Below, in pieces: positions 33,469 through 41,337 of a stretch of DNA of 64,000 nt (positions within the stretch are counted from its first letter, which is position 1; every line of letters starts with the position of its first letter). The notes below the pieces were generated by a model. It was not told the DNA's origin. It searched no databases and saw only the letters and a program-made list of their open reading frames with translations. Source of the DNA: Clostridium frigidicarnis (GTDB lineage Bacteria > Bacillota > Clostridia > Clostridiales > Clostridiaceae). The position numbers were made by a program, and so were the translations under genes. The stretch is from the NCBI RefSeq assembly GCF_900111985.1, contig NZ_FOKI01000019.1:1-64000 (forward strand), given 5' to 3'.

Positions 33469-35973
33469 ATGATTAAGAGTATTGATAAAACCAAGAAAAC
33501 CTGTTTTAAAGGGGAATTGATAAGCAATATTTTTTATGAAAATTCTTTTAAACTATTTAAAGAGTTTTGCAAAGACAATGGTTTTGAATATGATTACCAA
33601 TTAAAAAAATTTGATTTTAATTTATTAAAAGAAGAAAAAGGGTTTGGTCCTCTTAAAATTAACACAATTATAGAAAGATGGAATGAATATACCAATAGAA
33701 AAAAGAAGATCAATAAAGAAAGTATTTTTAATGAAGAAGTTAATATACATGAGGATTATACCAATATGAATATTAATAAATTAAAAGGACTATTTGTTGA
33801 GCAAAGAATAATAGAGTATTTCATAGAAAATAAAATAGATACTATAGGAGAAATAACTCCAGTTGCATTAAAGAACATAAGCACAATTCCTAATGTAGGC
33901 AAGTCAAAGGTACTAAAGTTTGAAAGTAACCTGAAATTGTTACAATATCCAAAAGAAGAATTAAGTATAAAGCTATTAGCAATAATAAAAAAGGATGAAA
34001 ATTATAAGATATATAAGATGAGAGCTGTTAAGGATATAACTCTTCAAAGCATAGCAGATGAAAATGGAATAAGTAGAGAAAGAGTAAGACAGCTGGAAAA
34101 TAGGGTACAGAAAAAGTTCAATGGCTATTTTAGTTTGTTCTTTAATTATATGAAGGAGATTATAGGGAAAAACAAGATATTTGATTATAGGCATATAAAA
34201 AGGTTTATCAAGAACAAAGAAGATGCATTGGTGTTAAGATATGCACTAATAAACGGTGCATGTGATATGGTACAATATTTCCAGGAAATAAATAAATTTA
34301 TTATAGATGAAAGAACTAAGGACATAAAGATAAAACTTGCTTTAATAGAAGAAGAAGTAGGGGAAATTTTCAATTACTATGATTCATTGTATGTAGTAGA
34401 ACAGATGCTTAAGGATTATGAGTTAGGGTTCTTAGATTATGAGGATTTTATAACATATCTTTATTCTAGGGGATATAAAAGTCATAATGATTATCTTTGG
34501 AAAGGATCTATGAAACTATCAAAATGTTATGGAGTAATAGTTAAAGAATATTTTAAGGATGGAATAAAATTAAGTGATGAAAAGAATATAGAACGTGTAA
34601 CAGCCATTTTTAAAAGAAAATTTGGGAGAGAAGATTTTTGTGACAATATACGTGCTATATCAGCCAGAATAGAGAGTGAAAATGTATTGTGTGATAGAGG
34701 GACTTATATAAGTCCGGAATATATAAGAATACCTAAATGGTTGTTGAAAGAAATTAAAAATTATATTTTAGACTCTAAAGAGGATACATTACTTATATCA
34801 GATATATTTTATGTATTTGAAGATAAACTTAGAAAAAGCGGCAATGTGACAAATAGATATTTTCTTCATGGAGTATTGAAGTATTATTATAAAGAAGAGT
34901 TTGTGTTTACCAAAGATAGTATAAGTAAGGGAGAACATGATATAATAAGTTCCCATAAAATATTTGAAAAATTCTTAGAGGAGAAAAAGAGGCCTGTATC
35001 TAAAAAGGAAATAAGAAAGATTTATCCAGGGTGGACTGAATCAATGTTTAATAATGCAGTAGCCTTAAATAAAAATATAATATATTGGGATAATGGTTAC
35101 TTTATTAATAGTGATATATTGAAAATTGATTATAAAGACAAAGATAAATTAGAAGAATTATTAATAGAATCATTTAGAGAAAATAACAATTATACCAATG
35201 CTAATGTGTTTTATGATAAGTGTACTAGTGATTTTCCAGAATTTATAGAAAAAAATAGTATAAAAAATTCTTTTAATATATACTCTATATTAGAATATAT
35301 ATTTGGAGATAAATATTATTTTAGAAGACCTCATATATTGTTGGATGAACAAAAAAATCAGTTTACTACATTAGATCTATTTTATGAATTATTTAATAAA
35401 CAACAAGTTATAAGTTATGAGGAATTTTCTCAACACTTTATTAAATTAAAATTCACAGAAAGAACAATATATAATGCATTTCATAGGGTATTAGATGAGT
35501 TAATTGAATTAGATGATGACAGATATATGCAAAAAAAGAATTTTAATTTATCAAAAGATATTTTAGGAAAAATAAAAAAAGGACTAGATCTTATGATGGA
35601 TGATAGGGGATATTATCCACTAAAGACTGTGCAAGATTTTACATTTTTACCTGATGTAAAATTTAAATGGAATCAGTATCTATTAAGTTCTATAGTAGAA
35701 AATTATATACAAGAATATAAAATAATAGAAAAAAACATTAAAGATAGAAGATATAAATGTTCAATACTTGTACCTAATGATGGTAAATTTAATTCAATAA
35801 AGGATATAATTTTGTATATATTAAAAAATGAATACTCTGGAAAAATGAATATTTTGGATATTCAAGAATATTTAAGAGATAGGGGAGTAATCCTAAAAGG
35901 TATTCCAAAGGAAGTTTTTAAATGTACTGATTTTATTGTAAATGATGACGGACAAGTGATTATAGACAAGTAA
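33469..35973 (+). CDS. Large protein joining alpha-CTD-like HhH and sigma region 4-like HTH, function unknown
   Basis: An 834-residue cytoplasmic protein. Residues about 44-72 (FNLLKEEKGFGPLKINTIIERW) look like a first helix-hairpin-helix. Residues 100-155 resemble the RNA polymerase alpha C-terminal domain: VEQRIIEYFIENKIDTIGEI followed by ISTIPNVGKSKVLKFE. Residues 185-215 match sigma-70 region 4 (ITLQSIADENGISRERVRQLE). The remaining 600 residues include winged-helix-like segments (KIFEKFLEEKKRPVSKKEIRK near 500; TTLDLFYELFNKQQVISYEE near 625) and no catalytic motif. It has its own promoter, an AAGGAG site and two hairpins downstream, so it is monocistronic. A DNA-binding transcription factor contacting RNA polymerase-type sites is an inference. 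Confidence 0.7.
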   Translation: MIKSIDKTKKTCFKGELISNIFYENSFKLFKEFCKDNGFEYDYQLKKFDFNLLKEEKGFGPLKINTIIERWNEYTNRKKKINKESIFNEEVNIHEDYTNMNINKLKGLFVEQRIIEYFIENKIDTIGEITPVALKNISTIPNVGKSKVLKFESNLKLLQYPKEELSIKLLAIIKKDENYKIYKMRAVKDITLQSIADENGISRERVRQLENRVQKKFNGYFSLFFNYMKEIIGKNKIFDYRHIKRFIKNKEDALVLRYALINGACDMVQYFQEINKFIIDERTKDIKIKLALIEEEVGEIFNYYDSLYVVEQMLKDYELGFLDYEDFITYLYSRGYKSHNDYLWKGSMKLSKCYGVIVKEYFKDGIKLSDEKNIERVTAIFKRKFGREDFCDNIRAISARIESENVLCDRGTYISPEYIRIPKWLLKEIKNYILDSKEDTLLISDIFYVFEDKLRKSGNVTNRYFLHGVLKYYYKEEFVFTKDSISKGEHDIISSHKIFEKFLEEKKRPVSKKEIRKIYPGWTESMFNNAVALNKNIIYWDNGYFINSDILKIDYKDKDKLEELLIESFRENNNYTNANVFYDKCTSDFPEFIEKNSIKNSFNIYSILEYIFGDKYYFRRPHILLDEQKNQFTTLDLFYELFNKQQVISYEEFSQHFIKLKFTERTIYNAFHRVLDELIELDDDRYMQKKNFNLSKDILGKIKKGLDLMMDDRGYYPLKTVQDFTFLPDVKFKWNQYLLSSIVENYIQEYKIIEKNIKDRRYKCSILVPNDGKFNSIKDIILYILKNEYSGKMNILDIQEYLRDRGVILKGIPKEVFKCTDFIVNDDGQVIIDK

Positions 35974-35987
35974 CAAGAGGATGTTCC

Positions 35988-36026
35988 TTATAATAATCAT
36001 CGCATATTATTCGATGATTATTATAA
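35988..36026 (+). terminator. First hairpin after the 834-residue gene
   Basis: Perfect 15-bp inverted repeat TTATAATAATCATCG (35988-36002) and complement (36012-36026). No T-run beyond AAATTA, so it may protect the mRNA end rather than terminate. Confidence 0.4.
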
Positions 36027-36053
36027 ATTAAAAATATAAATTTGATGAAATAA

Positions 36054-36104
36054 AATGCTTGGTAATCAATAAAGTGAGTTTAATTGATTATTAAGCATTT
36101 TTTT
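36054..36104 (+). terminator. Terminator after the 834-residue gene
   Basis: TGCTTGGTAATCAA (36056-36069) pairs with TTGATTATTAAGCA (36084-36097) with G-U pairs, followed by T7. Confidence 0.75.
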
Positions 36105-36576
36105 ATACTTTATTGAATTTCAAATGGTAAAGTTTAATAAAATTTCAGTGTGAATTTTTATTAAACAATAATTGTATGTAAACGTCAATTTCTTTAATTT
36201 TGTTATGATTAATAACTATGGTTTTATTATAGTTTCTTATGGGTGATAGCCTATGGAAATAACTATTATTATTTTACAATTGGTCAAATTAGGATAAACT
36301 ACAAAAACATTTTTTGAATTTGTAGTTGCCTCATTTCGGTTAATATTATATCATTAGAGAGAACATTAAAATAGTGAAAAAAGAAAATAGCGGAAAAATT
36401 TTGAAATTTAAAAGTGGCCAAAACTATAAGTGATAAGTTTGAAAATTGAGAAAATACTTAATATTGACAAAATATCATTGGTAATGATTTTTTGTGGTAT
36501 ACTAGATAAGAATTTTGCGAGAATAAAAGATATTATATTAATTATAAAAGTTAATAATAGTTTGAGGGAGGATATC
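36105..36576. other. Gene-free region before the glycosyltransferase
   Basis: About 470 bp of AT-rich sequence. An extended -10 element TGGTATACT is at 36495-36503. The frame open from 36430 is the 5' extension of the glycosyltransferase ORF and lacks an internal ribosome binding site until 36566. No repeat copy was recognised. Confidence 0.45.
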
Positions 36577-37968
36577 ATGGGAGATTATATATTCACAATA
36601 ACTGCTGTTTTTCAGATTTTTGTATTTTTAATTTCTTCCTATTATGCCATACTTTCATTATTTGGGCTATATAGAAAAAAAGACAAGAAGGAATTTGAAC
36701 CACAGAAGTCTTTTGCATTAATAGTTGCAGCTCATAATGAAGAGGTTGTTATAGGAAAAATTGTAGAAAGTCTTATGGATTTAGATTATCCAAGACATTT
36801 ATTTGATATATTTGTCATAGCGGATAATTGTAATGATAATACTGCAAAAATAGCGAGACAACATGGAGCTAAGGTTTTTGAAAGATTTAATAAAGATAAA
36901 AGAGGAAAAGGCTATGCTCTTGAGTGGATGTTTGATAAAATATTCAAAATGGAAAAAAGTTATGATGCAGTAAGTGTATTTGATGCAGATAATCTTGTAT
37001 CTAAAAATTTCTTAAAAGAGATGAATAACCAAATGTGTGAAGGATATAAAGTTGTACAAGGATATCTAGATAGTAAAAATCCAGATGATTCATGGATAAC
37101 CCAATCATATTCAGTAGCGTTTTGGTCAACTAATAGATTGTTCCAATTAGCAAGAAAGAATCTTGGACTGTCCAACCAAATCGGAGGTACAGGATTTGTT
37201 GTTAATACAGATATATTAAGAAAATTAGGTTGGGGAGCAACATGTCTAACTGAAGACTTAGAGTTTAGCTGTAAGTTAATTTTAAACGGGGAAAAAGTTG
37301 GGTGGGCTCATGATGCTATAGTATACGATGAGAAACCTTTAACATTAAAAGATTCATGGAAGCAAAGAAAAAGATGGATGCAGGGTTTTGCAGATGTTGC
37401 ATCTAGATTTTGGGTGAAACTTTTAAAAAAAGGTATAAAGGATAGAGATATTGTAGCTATAGATTGTGCTTTTTATATAGCACAGCCGTTTGTATTATTA
37501 CTATTAACTGTGGCTGGTATTCTTACATTTATACAAATAAACACGAGTGGGGTAAACATATTTATTGTAAATTATCTTTTGGATGAGCCTTTATTTTGGA
37601 AGTCTTTCTCAGTGTTCCAGTTTTTATTAACACCGTTTGTTCTGTTAATAGAAAGAAAGTTTTCAAAAAAGCTTTTTGCTATGTTAGCATTATATTCAAC
37701 TAATGTATTTGCAATGAAATACTTAATAGGCTCAAAACCTACATTGTTAGCAGCTGGTGAAGCTCAAGTTGCATTTGTAGTTGTGTTTTTAATCTTAACT
37801 TATGTATTCTTTGGAAAAGCACAATTTAAGAGATTCTTTTGGTATCTTTTATATGGCTTATATACTTTAACTTGGATACCAATAACAATACAAGGTATAA
37901 AAGATAAAGATAAGAAGGAATGGAGTCATACAAAACACGTAAGGCAAATAGGAATATATGATGTATAA
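36577..37968 (+). CDS. Membrane-bound processive family 2 glycosyltransferase
   Basis: A 463-residue GT-A enzyme that polymerises or transfers sugars from nucleotide donors at the membrane. An N-terminal helix (residues about 5-30) is followed by the catalytic domain ALIVAAHNEE (about 47), the DxD site FDADN with Asp136 and Asp138, GGTGFVV, CLTEDLEF (acceptor-side TED, about 225) and QRKRW (263-267), the processive signature. Four more helices follow. Relatives include poly-N-acetylglucosamine and cellulose-type synthases, but the product cannot be told. The frame is open 147 bases upstream; GGGAGG 6 nt before 36577 decides the start. The stop lies inside the terminator 37965-37994. Confidence 0.9.
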   Translation: MGDYIFTITAVFQIFVFLISSYYAILSLFGLYRKKDKKEFEPQKSFALIVAAHNEEVVIGKIVESLMDLDYPRHLFDIFVIADNCNDNTAKIARQHGAKVFERFNKDKRGKGYALEWMFDKIFKMEKSYDAVSVFDADNLVSKNFLKEMNNQMCEGYKVVQGYLDSKNPDDSWITQSYSVAFWSTNRLFQLARKNLGLSNQIGGTGFVVNTDILRKLGWGATCLTEDLEFSCKLILNGEKVGWAHDAIVYDEKPLTLKDSWKQRKRWMQGFADVASRFWVKLLKKGIKDRDIVAIDCAFYIAQPFVLLLLTVAGILTFIQINTSGVNIFIVNYLLDEPLFWKSFSVFQFLLTPFVLLIERKFSKKLFAMLALYSTNVFAMKYLIGSKPTLLAAGEAQVAFVVVFLILTYVFFGKAQFKRFFWYLLYGLYTLTWIPITIQGIKDKDKKEWSHTKHVRQIGIYDV

Positions 37969-37994
37969 CCAGTGATTTCACTGGTTATTTTTTT
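37965..37994 (+). terminator. Terminator overlapping glycosyltransferase stop
   Basis: ATAACCAGTGA-TT-TCACTGGTTAT plus T7. The left arm includes the TAA stop codon. Confidence 0.85.
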
Positions 37995-38024
37995 AATAAT
38001 TAACTATAAATAGAGAACGTAAGT

Positions 38025-38053
38025 TTGACATATTTTTATCTTCACATTATACT
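38025..38053 (+). promoter_or_regulatory. Promoter of the mnmH operon
   Basis: TTGACA (38025-38030), 17 bp, TATACT (38048-38053). It predicts a leader of about 235 nt before mnmH. Confidence 0.75.
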
Positions 38054-38059
38054 ATTATC

Positions 38060-38294
38060 TTGTAATAAACCGTTAGAAAACCATAAAGTTTACTAGCGGA
38101 TTTTTTAAATCTTTATGGAATGAATCTTTATTAAGGTAGGGGATATCAGATAAGTGCAAGTAGCATTTGTTATAGGTTCTAATAAGGATTAATTTTAAAT
38201 AATAGTGTTGAAACTTTTAAGATAAGAATAAAAGAAAAAACTAAAACAATTAATATGATAATTTAAAATAAAGAAACAAAGGTTTGGTGGATTT
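38060..38294 (+). other. Long 5' leader of the mnmH operon
   Basis: A non-coding leader with a CCGTTAG/CTAGCGG stem (38070-38098), the 27-nt block TTATGGAATGAATCTTTATT plus AAGGTAG (38113-38139) shared with the MATE leader, and an AAGTGC-AAGTA-GCATTT hairpin. No terminator or sequestered ribosome binding site was seen. A cis-acting RNA role is possible but untested. Confidence 0.45.
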
Positions 38295-39344
38295 ATGTTT
38301 AAAGTAATTGAATATGATGAGGTACTAGAGAAGTTAGATGATTATGTATTGATAGATGTAAGAACTCCTAAGGAATTTAATGAATCTACGATTCCAGGAG
38401 CCATAAATATACCTCTTTTTACTGATGAAGAAAGATGTGAAATCGGAACTGTGTATACTCATGAGAGTATAGAGAAAGCTAAGAAAATGGGGATAGAAGC
38501 CGTAGCAAAAAAATTACCACAAATATATGAAAAAATAACTGCTTTATACAAGAATCATAGGAATTTGGTGTTCTTTTGTGCAAGAGGTGGTATGAGAAGT
38601 GCAAGTATAACAGCTCTTATGAATTCTTTGAGTATAGGATCATATAGAATAAGAGGTGGATATAAGGGCTATAGAGAATTTATAAATAGGGAATTAAAAA
38701 AACAACATGAAAATTTAAAATATATAGTTATACATGGAAAAACAGGATGTGGAAAAACAGAAATATTGAAGAAACTTAATGATAGAGGATATGACATGGT
38801 GGATCTAGAAGGTGCAGCTAATCATAGAGGATCGCTTTTAGGAAGCGTTGGTCTTGGAAGTTGCAGAAGCCAGAAAATGTTTGAGTCTTTAGTATATAAT
38901 GACCTTAATGAAAGAAAAACTAAATATGTATTTATTGAAGGAGAAAGTAAAAGAATAGGAAATGTACTAATTCCTAATTATATATTTGACTCTATGAAAG
39001 ATGGGTATCATATTTATGTTGAGGATAATATTGATAATAGAGGAAAGTTCCTAGTTGAGGAATATACTAAAAGTGAAAATGCAAAAGAAGAAATTTTATT
39101 GGCTTTAGAGAGAATGGAAAAATATATGGGGAATAAGAAGAAACAAAAATATGTAGAACTTGTTAATGATGAAAAGTATTATGAAGTATGCAAGGAACTT
39201 ATGGTAGACTATTATGATCCGATGTATGTAAATTCAATGAAAAAACATGAATTTGATGAAAAAATATATATAAACGGAATTGATGATGGTGTCAATAAAT
39301 TAATTAAGTGGCATGAAGATAATATATTAAGCTTGGAGGAGTAA
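38295..39344 (+). CDS. mnmH: tRNA 2-selenouridine synthase
   Basis: A 349-residue enzyme that replaces sulfur with selenium at wobble 2-thiouridine of tRNAs for Lys, Glu and Gln via a geranylated intermediate. The N-terminal rhodanese domain has LIDVRTPKEF and the catalytic Cys95 in FCARGGMRS (Escherichia coli uses Cys97). A P-loop follows as HGKTGCGKTEIL (about 145-156), with DLEGAANHRGS (about 173) downstream. Both domains are complete. The host must supply selenophosphate, so a selD gene is expected elsewhere. It lies directly upstream of parE (1-bp gap) in an apparent operon from the promoter at 38025. Confidence 0.95.
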   Translation: MFKVIEYDEVLEKLDDYVLIDVRTPKEFNESTIPGAINIPLFTDEERCEIGTVYTHESIEKAKKMGIEAVAKKLPQIYEKITALYKNHRNLVFFCARGGMRSASITALMNSLSIGSYRIRGGYKGYREFINRELKKQHENLKYIVIHGKTGCGKTEILKKLNDRGYDMVDLEGAANHRGSLLGSVGLGSCRSQKMFESLVYNDLNERKTKYVFIEGESKRIGNVLIPNYIFDSMKDGYHIYVEDNIDNRGKFLVEEYTKSENAKEEILLALERMEKYMGNKKKQKYVELVNDEKYYEVCKELMVDYYDPMYVNSMKKHEFDEKIYINGIDDGVNKLIKWHEDNILSLEE

Positions 39345-39345
39345 A

Positions 39346-41283
39346 ATGGGAGAGATAAATAAAAATTCTTATGATGTAACAGATCTTACATCACTTGAGA
39401 AGCTTGAACCAGTTAGAATAAGACCAGGTATGTATATAGGCTCTACAGGAAGCAAGGGCTTACACCATTGCATATGGGAAATATTAGATAATGCTATTGA
39501 TGAAGTATCAAATGGATATGGGGATAAGGCTACAATTATACTCAATAAAGATAAAAGTTTAACTGTTATAGATAATGGTAGAGGAATACCTACTGGGCTA
39601 CATCCTATCAAAAAGAAGTCTGGCGTAGAAATGGTATATACAGAACTACATACAGGAGGAAAGTTTAATAATAAGAACTATAAAACCTCAGGTGGACTTC
39701 ATGGGGTTGGAGCTGCTGTTGTTAATGCGCTTTCAAAATGGTTAGAGGTAGAGGTATATCAAAATAAAAAAATTCATAAGCAAAGATTTGAATATGCATA
39801 TGATAAGCAATTAAAAAGAGATATGCCAGGTACTCCAGTAACAAAGTTACAGGTAATAGGGGATTCTAATGCCACAGGTACTAAGGTAACTTTCTTACCG
39901 GATAAGGAAATCTTTTCTACTATAGATTTTAAGTTTGATGTTATAGATGAAAGACTTCAAGAACTTGCATTTCAAAATAAGGGTATGAAGCTTGAACTTA
40001 TAGATAGAAGAAAAGAAGAAGAAGTTAAAAAAGAGTATTTGTCAGAAAGAGGACTACTAGATTTTATTGATTACTTAAATGAAAGTAAAACACCTATTCA
40101 TGCTACACCTATTATATTTGAAGGTGAAAAAGAAGTTAATGGAATTAGTATGTATGGAGAGGTTTGTATTCAATTTACAGATTCAACTACGGATTATATA
40201 GCTAGCTATGTAAACAACATACCAACAACTGAAGCAGGTACTCATGAAACAGGTTTTAAAACTGGAATGACTAGAGCTTTTAAAGATTGGGCAAGAAAAC
40301 TTAATCTTATAAAAGAGAAGGATAAAGAATTTGAGGGAGATGATCTTAGAGAAGGTCTTACTGCAATTGTAAGGATAAAAGTATCAAATCCTATGTTTGA
40401 GGGACAAACAAAAACTAAATTAGGTAATAATGAAGCTTACACTATGATGAATGAAATCACATTTACTAAGTTAGGTGAGTGGATAGAAGATAATAAAGAG
40501 GTTGCTACATTAATTATAAATAATGCTTTGGATGCAGCAGCAAGAAGAGAAAAAATTAAAAAGATAAATGAAGCTGAGAAGAAAAAAATAGGAAAAGGTA
40601 CAGCACCTCTTGCTGGAAAAGTAGCAGTTTGTACAATGAAGGACAAAAGTGTTAATGAATTTATAGTTGTTGAGGGAGACTCAGCAGGTGGTAGTGCAAA
40701 ACAAGCAAGAGATAGAAGATTTCAGACTATAATGCCATCAAAAGGTAAAATTATGAATACAGAAAAACAAAAACTTGAGAATGTACTGGCTTCAGAGGAA
40801 CTTAAAATCTTTAACACAGCTGTAGGAACTGGTACCTTGGATAATTATAAAGAAGAAGATTTAAAATATGATAAAATAATAATAATGTCAGATGCAGATG
40901 TTGATGGATACCATATTAGAACATTATGGATGACATATATTTATAGATACATGAAACCTTTAATAACCAATGGACATCTTTATTTAGCTCAGCCACCTTT
41001 ATATAAGGTATATAAAGGACAGAGGCTAATGTATGCCTATACAGAAGAGGAATTAGAGGGAGCTAAGAAAAAAATTGGAAAGGGATGTTTTATACAAAGA
41101 TATAAAGGTCTTGGGGAGATGAATCCAGATCAGCTTTGGGAAACAACCTTAAATCCAGAAACAAGAACTCTTCATAGAGTAACAATTGAAGATGCTTCAA
41201 AATCAGAAAAGATGGTTTCTTTGTTAATGGGAGATATCGTAGAACCAAGAAGAAATTATATGTATAAATACGGAGAATTTTAA
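39346..41283 (+). CDS. parE: DNA topoisomerase IV subunit B (type IIA ATPase subunit)
   Basis: A 645-residue GHKL ATPase subunit that works with ParC to decatenate chromosomes and relax supercoils. The ATPase site contains RIRPGMYIGSTG, the general-base Glu45 and Mg-binding Asn49 (WEILDNAIDE), DNGRGIPTG (about 76) and HTGGKFNNKNYKTSGGLHGV; the Toprim domain has VEGDSAGGSAK (about 440) and SDADVDG (about 522); the tail ends EPRRNYMYK. GGAGGAG inside the 3' end of mnmH is its ribosome binding site. A short hairpin (41282-41301) lies before parC. ParE rather than GyrB is chosen because the partner is the adjacent gyrA-like gene in a parEC arrangement. Confidence 0.92.
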   Translation: MGEINKNSYDVTDLTSLEKLEPVRIRPGMYIGSTGSKGLHHCIWEILDNAIDEVSNGYGDKATIILNKDKSLTVIDNGRGIPTGLHPIKKKSGVEMVYTELHTGGKFNNKNYKTSGGLHGVGAAVVNALSKWLEVEVYQNKKIHKQRFEYAYDKQLKRDMPGTPVTKLQVIGDSNATGTKVTFLPDKEIFSTIDFKFDVIDERLQELAFQNKGMKLELIDRRKEEEVKKEYLSERGLLDFIDYLNESKTPIHATPIIFEGEKEVNGISMYGEVCIQFTDSTTDYIASYVNNIPTTEAGTHETGFKTGMTRAFKDWARKLNLIKEKDKEFEGDDLREGLTAIVRIKVSNPMFEGQTKTKLGNNEAYTMMNEITFTKLGEWIEDNKEVATLIINNALDAAARREKIKKINEAEKKKIGKGTAPLAGKVAVCTMKDKSVNEFIVVEGDSAGGSAKQARDRRFQTIMPSKGKIMNTEKQKLENVLASEELKIFNTAVGTGTLDNYKEEDLKYDKIIIMSDADVDGYHIRTLWMTYIYRYMKPLITNGHLYLAQPPLYKVYKGQRLMYAYTEEELEGAKKKIGKGCFIQRYKGLGEMNPDQLWETTLNPETRTLHRVTIEDASKSEKMVSLLMGDIVEPRRNYMYKYGEF

Positions 41284-41306
41284 GGGGATTTTTGTCCCCT
41301 TTGTTT
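41282..41306 (+). terminator. Small hairpin between parE and parC
   Basis: AAGGGGA-TTTTTG-TCCCCTT followed by TGTTTT, overlapping the parE stop. It may attenuate transcription into parC. Confidence 0.4.
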
Positions 41307-41337
41307 TAAATTTTTTTATAGAATGGAGTAGAGCGTT

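Noticed and set aside
36430-36576. 49-codon N-terminal extension of the glycosyltransferase
   Set aside because: No ribosome binding site before 36430, while GGGAGG is correctly placed for the ATG at 36577, which gives the usual N-terminal membrane helix.
38060-38294. Known riboswitch in the mnmH leader
   Set aside because: Compared by eye with the c-di-GMP (GEMM), ykkC/guanidine, cobalamin and preQ1 consensus patterns; none fits.
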